NCBI GenBank assembly: GCA_035470525.1 | Contig: DATIQT010000051.1 | Location: 1-34,300, forward strand | Length of the DNA: 34,300 nt | Origin: CALXSC01 sp035470525 | Lineage (GTDB): Bacteria; Pseudomonadota; Alphaproteobacteria; Rickettsiales; UBA1997 | Reading direction: 5' to 3' | The notes under the pieces: generated by a model | What the model was told of the DNA's origin: nothing | The model's database searches: none | What the model saw: only the letters and a program-made list of their open reading frames with translations | In this document: piece by piece, positions 24,732-32,804 of the stretch | How the letters are laid out: every line of letters begins with the position of its first letter | Position numbering within the stretch: the first letter of the stretch is position 1 | Translations under genes and position numbers: made by a program

Positions 24732-26711
24732 ATGAATAATAAAAATAATAATATAAATAACTATCAATTATCAACTGTCAACTGTCAACTCGTTAAAATC
24801 CGCTGTGCCATTTACACAAGAAAATCTAGTGAAGAAGGTCTTGAACTTGAATATAACTCTCTTGATAATCAATACGACACCTGTGCCAATTTTGTTAAAT
24901 CTCATGAGTGTGATGGTTGGGTCTTGATTAATAAAAGATATGATGATGGTGGATTCTCTGGTGGCAATCTTGACAGACCTGCATTAAAAGACTTAATGAG
25001 TGATGTTGCTTCTGGGTTTATTGATAAGATTATTATTTATAAATTAGATAGGATTAGTCGTTCTAACATAGACTACTATAAACTTGTTGATATTTTACAA
25101 AGAAAAAACATTGATATTGAGATTGCAACACAGAATTTTGACAAGAGCACTTCTATTGGTAGATTCTCACTCGGTATGATGTTGAACTTCGCCCAACTTG
25201 AAAGAGAGATGACAAGTGATCGTATAAAAGATAAAATCAGAAGACAACAAGCTCTTGGTATGTGGACCGGTGGTATGGTCTCTCTTGGTTATGATGTTAT
25301 TGATAAGAAATTAATCATTAATGAAAAGGAAGCTAAAATTGTAAGGTTTATATTTAAAACTTTTGTTGAGTCTAAGTCTATTGAGAAGACATTAATAGCA
25401 GTCAATGAATTAGGCTTTAAAACAAAAACCTATAAATCAGCAAAAGGTAATATTAGAGAGGGAGTTAAATTCAACAGAGCTCATTTATACACAGTTCTAC
25501 AGAATAAATTATATATAGGTAAGATTATCAATAAAAATGCAAATAAAGTATTTAATGGTATTCATGAACCAATAATTGATGAAGAGACTTTTAATATAGT
25601 AGCTGAAATATTTAAAAATAATATTAACACTAAAATGTATAGTGGTGGTGAAATAGTTATTGATGACACTTTCCCTACAAAACGAAGATACCGCATTCCT
25701 AAAAAAGAAAGTAGAGTCCCTTATCTATTAAGAGGTCTAATGAAATGTGATTGCTGTAATTCAACTTTTACTCCCTTATACACTGTTAAGAAAAAGAGTG
25801 GTATTGTATATAGATATTATAAAACCAATAAATCTATGAAACATTCAAGCGATTGCAAGCTTGGTAATATTCCAGCAGAACAAATAGAAAGAATAATTTT
25901 AAATCAAGTTTATTCAATTTTAAAATCTCCGTCTGTTGTTTCTGACATAATTGATAAAATAAAAGCAGAGGATACAAACTTATTACCTATTGATATAAAT
26001 ACAAATAAACCAATTGTATTTGATGACTCAAAAATAATAAGTTATTTAAATAATATTGAAGCTGTTTGGGATGAGTTATTTCCAAAAGAACAAATGGAAA
26101 TATTAAGAATACTTATAAAAGAGATTATTATCTCTGAATCTAATGTTAAAATAACATTTAAGTCTAATGGTATTTTAAAGCTTCTTGCTGATGCTGGTGA
26201 ATTAGATATTATGTTTGTGAATAATATTCTCAGTTCTAATCAAGAACAATTACAAAAAAATTCAAATAATACCAATAACTTTAATTGCATTCAAGAGCAT
26301 GAAATAAACATTCCAGTTGATTTTAAAAAGAAGGCTGGCAGGTCTTTTATATCTATTCCAATGAGTCAAGGTGTTGAATATGTCAATGCAGAGGTTAGAA
26401 AAGCAAGTATACACAATAATAGAGACAATGCTTTAGTAGTCGCATTAATCAAAGCTGAAAACTGGTTAAGAGAAATGACAAGAAGTAATGACAATTATGC
26501 ATTAAGTGTTGGGTGCATTGCTTCAAGGGAAGAGAAAAACCCATCTTATATAGTCAGAATATTAAATTTAGTCTTTTTAGCCCCAGATATTAAAAAAGCA
26601 ATTTTAAGTGGTTATGCTCCGATAGGTCTCACTTTGAGTGATTTGTATAATTGTTCAGAGTTGGATTGGGCGGATCAGAGGAAGAAATTGGGACTTATTG
26701 GAAGTAATTAA
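24732..26711 (+). CDS. Large serine recombinase
   Basis: Site-specific DNA recombinase of 659 residues. The resolvase catalytic domain (about 22-175) starts CAIYTRKSSEEG with the nucleophile Ser32 and contains YDDGGFSGGNLDRPAL and YKLDRISRS. A recombinase domain follows (GYDVIDKKLIINEKEAKIV), and a zinc ribbon (MKCDCCNSTF...SSDCKLG, about 337-375). The C-terminal 130 residues match neither. An AAGGA lies before ATG 24732. The first 21 residues (NNYQLSTVNCQL) are encoded by tandem copies of a CAACTGT-like heptamer and may be dispensable. The stop overlaps the convergent TpsB stop by 3 bases. Confidence 0.93.
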   Translation: MNNKNNNINNYQLSTVNCQLVKIRCAIYTRKSSEEGLELEYNSLDNQYDTCANFVKSHECDGWVLINKRYDDGGFSGGNLDRPALKDLMSDVASGFIDKIIIYKLDRISRSNIDYYKLVDILQRKNIDIEIATQNFDKSTSIGRFSLGMMLNFAQLEREMTSDRIKDKIRRQQALGMWTGGMVSLGYDVIDKKLIINEKEAKIVRFIFKTFVESKSIEKTLIAVNELGFKTKTYKSAKGNIREGVKFNRAHLYTVLQNKLYIGKIINKNANKVFNGIHEPIIDEETFNIVAEIFKNNINTKMYSGGEIVIDDTFPTKRRYRIPKKESRVPYLLRGLMKCDCCNSTFTPLYTVKKKSGIVYRYYKTNKSMKHSSDCKLGNIPAEQIERIILNQVYSILKSPSVVSDIIDKIKAEDTNLLPIDINTNKPIVFDDSKIISYLNNIEAVWDELFPKEQMEILRILIKEIIISESNVKITFKSNGILKLLADAGELDIMFVNNILSSNQEQLQKNSNNTNNFNCIQEHEINIPVDFKKKAGRSFISIPMSQGVEYVNAEVRKASIHNNRDNALVVALIKAENWLREMTRSNDNYALSVGCIASREEKNPSYIVRILNLVFLAPDIKKAILSGYAPIGLTLSDLYNCSELDWADQRKKLGLIGSN

Positions 26712-28771
26712 AACTTCACCACCGTTCTCCAATAAACACTCTGATTCTCTTTCTTTTGAGCATCTCTATTTTCTAAATAATTTGGACTATGTAATGCTTT
26801 TGCATAAGTTAAAGACCAATCAAGATATTTTCCATAATAATTTAAAGCAAGTCCTGTTCCTGCCATATAACCATGCTGTGAATTATATTCAATATCATCA
26901 CTATCTCCATATTTATCTTTTATAAATCCATAATCATAAAAGAGTGAAAGAGTTGTTCTACTTAAAGCATCATTAATTGAAAGATTATATTGTTTGCCTT
27001 TTATAGTGTTTCCAAATTTCATTGGTTTTGTGTTGATTATGCAATTTGGCAATAGGTCTACTAGTCTAACTCTTAAATCATTCCTTATACTATAACCATT
27101 ATCTCCGCTTATTGTATTATTCCTAAAACCCCTTACTGTCCACTCTCCACCAATAGAGAATTGATCTGTTCCGTATAGTGTATTCCAACTATATTGACTG
27201 TTAAATGTTAAGGTATAGTTTAATGGAAGTTTATTTCTAATTTTAAAAGCTTGTCCATTCTTATCTTTTACTTCTGATTTTGTGAATAAAGGTATATTTA
27301 CTTTTGTGTTATAATAAGCATATAATTTTACTAAATCATATTGGTTTCTTGCTTCAGTATCTAGTAAATCATTATCATCTTTTTTAGCATTAAACCAACT
27401 TAATCCTTTTTGATAACTTGGTTTTATAATTATTGTTCCAAACTTTGTATAGATTAAATTATTAAGATAAAAATTTATGTTTGTGCTTTTTCTACTACCT
27501 GTTTCACTTTTATAATCTCTAATCCAGCTTTCAGCATCCCTTAATGTCAGTTCAGTTCCTGCATTTATTTTATATAGTTGTCTTCTATACATTACTCTAT
27601 CAAGATTATATGTTTGGGTTAATGTATCTCCGTGTGTATGGAATGTAGTATAATATCCATTTACAGTAGTTAAATATTTTGAATAATTCACACTACTACT
27701 TAATGTCCAATAACCTAATGGAACAGACAAACTACCATAAAATGCTTTATTATATCTTACAGAATTTTCCCAGTCTAAATCTTGAGTATATTTCAAATAG
27801 ATATTATCATTTACAGAAAGTAAGTTATCTATATTAGTTCCTATATAACCATTTCTTTCTCCAGTATTTTTGTTTCCACTATTTTCTGCTCCAACATTTA
27901 AAGATATTGGGAAGGAATTTGTATTTGTTATAACTATGTCAGAATAACCAGCATCTTTTGGGTCTTTACTATCTACAGCTCTTATATCCATTTTTGCATT
28001 ACTACTTTGTAATCTATTTATTTGATCTAGTCCTTGCTCATAATCTCTCAAATTAAACTCTTTACTTTCCAAGAAAGGAAATGCAAAGAATTTCTGCATA
28101 TTGTTTCTGAATTTATGAAATGGGGATTCCTTGATTTCAGAGATTTCGGTTTCGGATTTACCTTTGGCTTTTGTTTTCTCTATCTTTTTTTCAAGTCTAT
28201 TATTATATCTTACATCATTTAATTCAATATTTCTGACTTTACCCTCTTCAATAACTATATTAAATGTTCCTTTCTTTAGTTCTTCAATCTTGTCTTGGCT
28301 ACCAAAATCAAAATATATTCTCGCATTAGTGTATCCATTATCAATGTAATACTTCATCAATTCGCTTTGCATTGCTTGAATGTTAGTTTTAGTTATACAT
28401 TTACCCAAATACTTACCTAATACATCTTTCTTTAATGTCTTTCTTCCAATTACATTTCTGCCATTAAGAACTATTAATTTAAATTCATACTTACATGTTC
28501 CATCTTTATTTACAGAACTTTCATCAGTTCCAAATAAACCACTATCATCATCAGCACCGCCATCAATTCCAATTCTAGTCTTACGGATTCTCTCTGCTTC
28601 ATCTATTCGCTGTTGGTTTGCTTCTTGCTGTCGCTGTTGTTCTTGTTGTTGCTGGATGATGAGTTGTTGCTGAGAGGCTTGGTCATCAGTGAGGGCAAAG
28701 GAGTGGTTGATAAATACCGAATTTATCAACAAAAATTGCAATAAAAAATTCAATAAAATTTTATTTTTCAT
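26708..28771 (-). CDS. TpsB/CdiB-type outer-membrane transporter (ShlB/FhaC family)
   Basis: Two-partner secretion pore that exports the TpsA/CdiA exoprotein. In order: a signal peptide (about 1-26, ending NHSFA), a Gln-rich linker, a POTRA region from about 95 (CKYEFKLIVLNGRNVIG, LGKYLGKCITKTNIQAM, YYIDNGYTNARIYF), then FNLRDYEQGLDQINRLQSSN, the FhaC-type transition into the barrel. The barrel contains GGEWTVRGFRNNTISG (the VRGF/Y loop motif) and ends in a terminal Phe (WRTVVKF). At 687 residues it is somewhat long because of the linker and an insert (KTKAKGKSETEISEIKESP). It is the last gene of the toxin locus, downstream of the cassettes as in Burkholderia-type loci. Confidence 0.93.
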   Translation of the reverse strand: MKNKILLNFLLQFLLINSVFINHSFALTDDQASQQQLIIQQQQEQQRQQEANQQRIDEAERIRKTRIGIDGGADDDSGLFGTDESSVNKDGTCKYEFKLIVLNGRNVIGRKTLKKDVLGKYLGKCITKTNIQAMQSELMKYYIDNGYTNARIYFDFGSQDKIEELKKGTFNIVIEEGKVRNIELNDVRYNNRLEKKIEKTKAKGKSETEISEIKESPFHKFRNNMQKFFAFPFLESKEFNLRDYEQGLDQINRLQSSNAKMDIRAVDSKDPKDAGYSDIVITNTNSFPISLNVGAENSGNKNTGERNGYIGTNIDNLLSVNDNIYLKYTQDLDWENSVRYNKAFYGSLSVPLGYWTLSSSVNYSKYLTTVNGYYTTFHTHGDTLTQTYNLDRVMYRRQLYKINAGTELTLRDAESWIRDYKSETGSRKSTNINFYLNNLIYTKFGTIIIKPSYQKGLSWFNAKKDDNDLLDTEARNQYDLVKLYAYYNTKVNIPLFTKSEVKDKNGQAFKIRNKLPLNYTLTFNSQYSWNTLYGTDQFSIGGEWTVRGFRNNTISGDNGYSIRNDLRVRLVDLLPNCIINTKPMKFGNTIKGKQYNLSINDALSRTTLSLFYDYGFIKDKYGDSDDIEYNSQHGYMAGTGLALNYYGKYLDWSLTYAKALHSPNYLENRDAQKKENQSVYWRTVVKF

Positions 28772-28787
28772 AAATATAAATTTAAAA

Positions 28788-29312
28788 TTAATGAACTAAA
28801 TTTAAATAACATTCAACTATAAAAAATATTATATAAATAAAAATTAAACCAATAAATAATGATAAAGTTTTTTCAAATATATATACATATATCTTACTTT
28901 TTGCTAAAACATATAAAATATAAAATATAAAATAATATATCAGTAACGAAACCCCTAAACCAAAATTTATAATCTGTTTAGCACTTTCATAGTCTAATAG
29001 TAAATATAGATATAAATAAATAATGAGAAGTAAGAAATTGTATATATTAATGATATTATAATTAATTTTTTTAAAATTTATCAAATAAAAAATACCAAAT
29101 ATTAAAAAAGGTATCCAAAAAAATAAACCACCATCGGCTATAGAATATCTTTTATATATCATGCAGTTAAAATAAATAGATAAAGAAACTAAAAATATAC
29201 AAATAAAAAAATTTAAAATAATTGATATATTTTCAATAATTTTTTTCTTAAGTAAAAATAAAATTTTCTTACATTTATTAAAATTTAAATTATTTTTAAT
29301 CATTTTTATCAT
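28788..29312 (-). CDS. Membrane protein, putative immunity factor (cassette 4)
   Basis: 174 residues with about five hydrophobic segments after a short Lys/Asn-rich N-terminus (NNLNFNKCKK). No family is recognised. It starts 10 bases after the NCNSF toxin fragment, the position of an immunity gene in toxin/immunity cassettes, and shares the polytopic design of the other candidates here. Function is inferred from position only. TpsB follows after 16 bases. Confidence 0.55.
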   Translation of the reverse strand: MIKMIKNNLNFNKCKKILFLLKKKIIENISIILNFFICIFLVSLSIYFNCMIYKRYSIADGGLFFWIPFLIFGIFYLINFKKINYNIINIYNFLLLIIYLYLYLLLDYESAKQIINFGLGVSLLIYYFIFYILYVLAKSKIYVYIFEKTLSLFIGLIFIYIIFFIVECYLNLVH

Positions 29313-29322
29313 CTTATATCAC

Positions 29323-29757
29323 TTAATTTATTAAAGGATTAATAATCGTCATATTTGTACCATTTTCAATGAAATATTGATAATCTATTTCTTTATATTT
29401 TCCTGCATCAATACCAGTCATATCTGTATAATCTTCTGAGTTTGTAGCTCCAGAATAATCTAATAATGAATTGCTAAATGAATTACAATTATATCCACTA
29501 TTACTACTTGTAGGAAGCAAACTATAATCTATTGAATTATCATAAAAATCAGTAGTTTGTGTAGAACTGTTATCGTAAGTTAATATATTCTCTGTATTTT
29601 CCAGATAATTTTGTGCATTTTTCAATACACTATAAATAAATTCTGTATCACTTAAATCTGAAGTTACTAATTGAAATTCTACATCATAATCTGGTTTATA
29701 CCATGCTGTATTATCATTTGCGGTTCCACTATTGTAAGTTGCTAACATATTCACCAT
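29323..29757 (-). CDS. Orphan toxin fragment with NCNSF motif
   Basis: About 144 residues from ATG 29757 (the frame is open to 29790, inside the preceding gene). It has no pretoxin part. Blocks are TAWYKPDYDVEFQLVTSD, FIYSVLKNAQNYLENTENIL, and GYNCNSFSNSLLDYSGAT. N-C-N-S-F followed by a helix resembles the cysteine motif of papain-like (NlpC/P60 or LRAT-type) toxin domains, and the same tip is known in polymorphic toxins. Catalysis is inferred. It lacks its own secretion signals, so it is a displaced CdiA C-terminus usable only by recombination, or a relic. Confidence 0.5.
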   Translation of the reverse strand: MVNMLATYNSGTANDNTAWYKPDYDVEFQLVTSDLSDTEFIYSVLKNAQNYLENTENILTYDNSSTQTTDFYDNSIDYSLLPTSSNSGYNCNSFSNSLLDYSGATNSEDYTDMTGIDAGKYKEIDYQYFIENGTNMTIINPLIN

Positions 29758-29758
29758 T

Positions 29759-30007
29759 TCATTTTTTAATATTTTCAACTCTACTTCCATAAACTATATA
29801 ATCTTTGCAATCCAAAGGCTCAGTTTTTCCTGTTTTTTCCTTACACATATTAAGAAAATAAAAATATCTACTACAATTAAAGTTTTTTGTGTCTATCGTC
29901 TCATTTTTACATTGTTCTTCAAGTTTTTTTACTGTTTTAATTTTTTCTTTTTCTGAAAAATCAGTATAAAAAAAAGCTTTATATGTTCCATAAGAGAATA
30001 TATACAT
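29759..30007 (-). CDS. Second half of a probable split immunity protein
   Basis: 82 residues from ATG 30007. The frame is open upstream and would encode a further membrane helix (YLALFYVFLFLVIMYIF) before the ATG. The remainder is soluble with four cysteines (EEQCKNE, NFNCSRY, NMCKEK, LDCKDY). One extra A in the A7 run at 30051-30057 would fuse this frame to the 59-residue gene at 30040-30219 and give one membrane protein of about 155 residues. As it stands it is a separate frame with no good ribosome site. Confidence 0.5.
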   Translation of the reverse strand: MYIFSYGTYKAFFYTDFSEKEKIKTVKKLEEQCKNETIDTKNFNCSRYFYFLNMCKEKTGKTEPLDCKDYIVYGSRVENIKK

Positions 30008-30039
30008 TATAACTAAAAAAAGAAATACATAAAATAGTG

Positions 30040-30219
30040 CTAGATAATCCTTTTTTTAATTAAAAATGTAAAGAAAGAAGCAAATATAATATAGAATATA
30101 TAACAATAATATTTCTTAAATAAAACTGGGGCTAAAATAATGCCAGCATGTATTCCAATAAATATCGCAAGAAATAATAAAATTAAATTTACCAAAATAT
30201 ATAAAAATATTTTACTCAT
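30040..30219 (-). CDS. Small membrane protein, putative immunity (cassette 3)
   Basis: ATG 30219 lies 8 bases after the stop of the orphan toxin gene, ideal for coupled expression. 59 residues: SKIFLYILVNLILLFLAIF, then IHAGIILAPVLFKKYY, and CYIFYIIFASFFTFLIKKR; two membrane helices. It is the likely immunity gene of the preceding toxin. A poly-A run near its end suggests it is truncated relative to a longer protein that includes 29759-30007. Confidence 0.55.
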   Translation of the reverse strand: MSKIFLYILVNLILLFLAIFIGIHAGIILAPVLFKKYYCYIFYIIFASFFTFLIKKRII

Positions 30220-30227
30220 AGGCTATT

Positions 30228-31481
30228 TTAATTTTTATTAATAAAATTATACATAGATCGTAACAATCTTTGATAAGTTGTTGTTGGATCTTCACTTGAA
30301 TTTCCATAAGTATAATAAGGAATTACATCATATATTGCATGATTTACATTTCCATTAATCAACGAATTACTTTCAACACCATCAAGAGTTGGATTGTAAT
30401 AATTATATGTTCCCATATTTAAAGCATTGGTTACAATATCACCATTAGAATCAAGTACAACTTCATATCCTGTAATTTTATCAACATATTTTGTATAACC
30501 TTCTTCAGAACCAGTTAAGATATTAATTACTTCTCCAGTATTTGGATCTGTTTGATATGTATGAAATACAGAAGCTGAATCAGGCAATTTTACAAATTCT
30601 TGAGCTTTTTCTTCATCACTTAAAGAATTATAATATTCATTTCCTTCTTCTGTTAATTCTAATCTTTGTTTGTTATAAAAATCATCAACTATATCACAAT
30701 CTGTACCATACATTGAACAATTAAGTTTAGCTTTGTCAAGATCTGCTTCTCTTAGGTCACTAGTATATTTATAATTCGCTTGAACCTCTGCCTCGCAAGT
30801 GCTATCTCCATTACAATCATTTAATTCATCAACCAAATCTTTCTTTTCTTGTGGCATTAAATAATTATTCGCTACCGCATTAATTCCTATCCTCTGTCCA
30901 CTATAAGCATTATCCGCAATCTCATCAACATCAAGCCCTTCAACCTTACTTGTAATTATTGCACTTAAACCTCCCGCTAATCCCCCAATCTGTTTCAATG
31001 CATCATCACTCAAATCCGTAGTATTATCAAATACTTCTCCTGCCAACTCTCCCACTACTCCACTTATTGCCCCAGATAGTGCGTCATTTCCCGTAAGTAA
31101 ATTAACCGTAGCTCCCAATGCCGCATGCAAAGTTAATTGAGTTGCTTTTCCTATTTCATCTGTATGATATGATTCTCCTATCGCATTTGCTCCCAACTTT
31201 GCTCCTGCCATAACAATAGTATTTATAACTTGATTTTCCAACGCTTCACTAAAGCTATCTCCATTTACTGCACTTTGTAATGCCGTATTTGTACCTGTTG
31301 TTATTGCACTTTCATATAATGCTGTTGTTAATTGTTGACTTAATGTTGCACCTGCTTGATTTCCTGTATTTATAATTCCACCAGTCATATTTCCACTACT
31401 ATCTATCACAGCACCTGTTTCAAGGTTAATATAATCTGTAATTCCAGTTGTTATTCCTGCAGCTAATATACTATTTAACAT
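30228..31481 (-). CDS. Orphan CdiA C-terminal toxin (cassette 3)
   Basis: 417 residues. Residues 1-150 are the conserved CdiA/FHA pretoxin region (LNSILAAGITTGITDY, then ALYESAITTGTN, GAKLGANAIGESYHTDEIG, GATVNLLTGNDALSGAISG). Then AYSGQRIGINAVANNYLMPQEKKDLVDEL, which corresponds in position and pattern to the VENN-type pretoxin boundary (ANN-YL for VENN-YL). The variable tip has NCSMYGTDCDIV and ends with GTYNYY...HAIYDVIPYYTYGN, a pattern I have seen in polymorphic toxin tips but cannot assign to an activity. No signal peptide or TPS domain is present, so it is an orphan cassette. It starts within the end of the preceding immunity gene (11-base overlap). Confidence 0.8.
   Translation of the reverse strand: MLNSILAAGITTGITDYINLETGAVIDSSGNMTGGIINTGNQAGATLSQQLTTALYESAITTGTNTALQSAVNGDSFSEALENQVINTIVMAGAKLGANAIGESYHTDEIGKATQLTLHAALGATVNLLTGNDALSGAISGVVGELAGEVFDNTTDLSDDALKQIGGLAGGLSAIITSKVEGLDVDEIADNAYSGQRIGINAVANNYLMPQEKKDLVDELNDCNGDSTCEAEVQANYKYTSDLREADLDKAKLNCSMYGTDCDIVDDFYNKQRLELTEEGNEYYNSLSDEEKAQEFVKLPDSASVFHTYQTDPNTGEVINILTGSEEGYTKYVDKITGYEVVLDSNGDIVTNALNMGTYNYYNPTLDGVESNSLINGNVNHAIYDVIPYYTYGNSSEDPTTTYQRLLRSMYNFINKN
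31033..31341 (-). repeat. 309-bp direct repeat (pretoxin block), copy in cassette 3
   Basis: Aligns base for base with 33992-34300, about 22 differences in 309 by eye. It encodes the shared pretoxin segment and ends at GELAGEVF, where the two proteins diverge. It may extend beyond the window in the other copy. A natural site for homologous recombination between cassettes. Confidence 0.85.
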
Positions 31482-31911
31482 AAATATTTTTTATCAAAAT
31501 TAAATTTTTCAAACTAAAAAAACATATAAAAATTATTTTAATAATAAAATAAGCATAATTTATTATAAGCAAAATCCCATTTAAGAGACTAATTTTATTA
31601 CAAAAAAATAGTAAAATAACAATAGTTAAAGAAATAATAAAAATTCTTTTTATTTTTGATTTTATTTGTAGTTTTTTATATTTATAAATTAAATAAATAA
31701 AAAATCCAACAAAACAGCAATAAATAGAAATAAAAATATTATTAAAATCCAAAAAACTATTTATATCAAAGAAATAATTAAATATTTTTATAAAAATAAT
31801 ATCCATTATATATGTTAAACAAATTAAAATGAATTTTTTATATTTTTCTTTAGCAATTAGCATAAGAATAATATTTATAATTGGTAAATAGAGATATAGG
31901 AATTTTATCAT
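31471..31911 (-). CDS. Membrane protein, putative immunity (cassette 2)
   Basis: 146 residues, almost wholly hydrophobic with four or five membrane segments and a basic loop (KYKKLQIKSKIKR). Its ATG overlaps the stop of the HEQIF/NCQ toxin fragment as ATGA, the strongest coupling in the locus. It is similar in size and topology, but not obviously in sequence, to the immunity candidate at 33004-33447. The role is inferred. Confidence 0.6.
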   Translation of the reverse strand: MIKFLYLYLPIINIILMLIAKEKYKKFILICLTYIMDIIFIKIFNYFFDINSFLDFNNIFISIYCCFVGFFIYLIYKYKKLQIKSKIKRIFIISLTIVILLFFCNKISLLNGILLIINYAYFIIKIIFICFFSLKNLILIKNIYVK

Positions 31912-32252
31912 TTTACATTTATAAGGTTTTTAATATAGATTTTATAATATTCTTTTCTAACTTCTGTTGCGAAATCTTGACAATTAAATTTATCATTTCC
32001 ATCAATTCCAAGTAAACTGTAATCTTGCAACTCTACATTTTTTATTGCTTGCCTCATGATTTCATCATCATAGCCACCTTCTGTTTTTGTGTATAAGCCT
32101 AAATTTTCATCTTTATCAGCTCTAACAGTTCCATCATCAAAATATCCATAATTATTATCTTCCTTTCCATCTTCAAGGAATATTTGCTCATGTTCTCTAG
32201 CAGGAAGGGGTTTGTAACCCCTTCCTAATCCTTTCCAAATAACTGATTGCAT
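31908..32252 (-). CDS. Truncated toxin, LRAT/NlpC-like (cassette 2)
   Basis: The 114-residue frame carries a toxin tip homologous to that at 33451-34300: REHEQIFLEDG, NYGYFDDGTVRADKDE, GGYDDEIMRQAIKNV, FNCQDFATEVRKEYYKI. His of HEQIF followed much later by NCQ resembles the permuted papain fold of LRAT/HRASLS proteins (His first, NCEHF cysteine later). Homology begins exactly at HEQIF; everything upstream is replaced by the transposase gene and its hairpin, which here encodes GRGYKPLPAR. The pretoxin is missing, so the fragment cannot be secreted by itself. Its start overlaps the transposase end by 28 bases. Confidence 0.65.
   Translation of the reverse strand: MQSVIWKGLGRGYKPLPAREHEQIFLEDGKEDNNYGYFDDGTVRADKDENLGLYTKTEGGYDDEIMRQAIKNVELQDYSLLGIDGNDKFNCQDFATEVRKEYYKIYIKNLINVK
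32203..32225. repeat. Perfect REP-like hairpin
   Basis: GGAAGGGGTT (32203-32212), loop TGT, AACCCCTTCC (32216-32225). A 10-bp perfect stem rich in G and C in AT-rich DNA, with its right arm ending on the last base of the transposase stop codon. It is the expected form of a REP element mobilised by this transposase type. No second copy is seen in the window. Confidence 0.75.
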
Positions 32253-32737
32253 TTAATTTCACTTTCATTATTAGCAGAACTCCATTTCCAATTTTCTGGT
32301 CTTAATACATAGCTTTTTCTTACTGGATTATTATAAATATATTTTAACTTCTGCAAGAAATATTTTTCATTTTCTATTATTTTTGGTTGATTAGTTTCCT
32401 GCCAAAAATTATATTCTTTTGTTGTTTTATTCAAAAATAAATCCAATACTTTCGGTTCATTTTGTATTATATTTTTCTTAATTTCTTTTGATGTAAACTT
32501 TTTAAAATCTCTTACAAAATTTGCAACATTTTCCGAATAAACTATTAAATGTATATGATTTAACATAAATACATATCCATATATTTTTAATTCTCTATTT
32601 TCTTGAAAATACTTTAAACTACTAGATAATATTTCCCATCTATTAAATCTATCAAATATATAATACCATTTATATATTGTCATTGTTAGATAATAACAAC
32701 AATTAATATTTTCTTTATGTATTTGATTTATTGGCAT
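32225..32737 (-). CDS. REP-associated tyrosine transposase (RAYT, Y1_Tnp)
   Basis: 170 residues of the IS200/TnpA_REP superfamily of single-strand transposases. The metal-binding HUH motif is HIHLIV in YVFMLNHIHLIVYSE. Further blocks are FVRDFKKFTSKEIKK and the C-terminal KYIYNNPVRKSYVLRPENWKWSSA, typical of RAYTs. The catalytic tyrosine cannot be placed with certainty. It lies inside the toxin locus with no inverted repeats of an insertion sequence, and a perfect hairpin abuts its stop. It is probably the agent that truncated the adjacent toxin gene. Confidence 0.88.
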   Translation of the reverse strand: MPINQIHKENINCCYYLTMTIYKWYYIFDRFNRWEILSSSLKYFQENRELKIYGYVFMLNHIHLIVYSENVANFVRDFKKFTSKEIKKNIIQNEPKVLDLFLNKTTKEYNFWQETNQPKIIENEKYFLQKLKYIYNNPVRKSYVLRPENWKWSSANNESEIKCNQLFGKD

Positions 32738-32804
32738 AACTTTAAATTAGTATAATTATTAATTTATTTTATAAATGTAAATATTGATTTATATATTATT
32801 AATT

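Noticed and set aside
26638..26925. Plus-strand frame overlapping recombinase and TpsB ends
   Set aside because: Out of frame with the recombinase and antisense to TpsB; no start signal.
28380..28673. Plus-strand frame opposite the TpsB N-terminus
   Set aside because: Ser/Cys-rich sequence is the antisense of the Gln-rich linker and POTRA coding; the minus strand clearly encodes TpsB.
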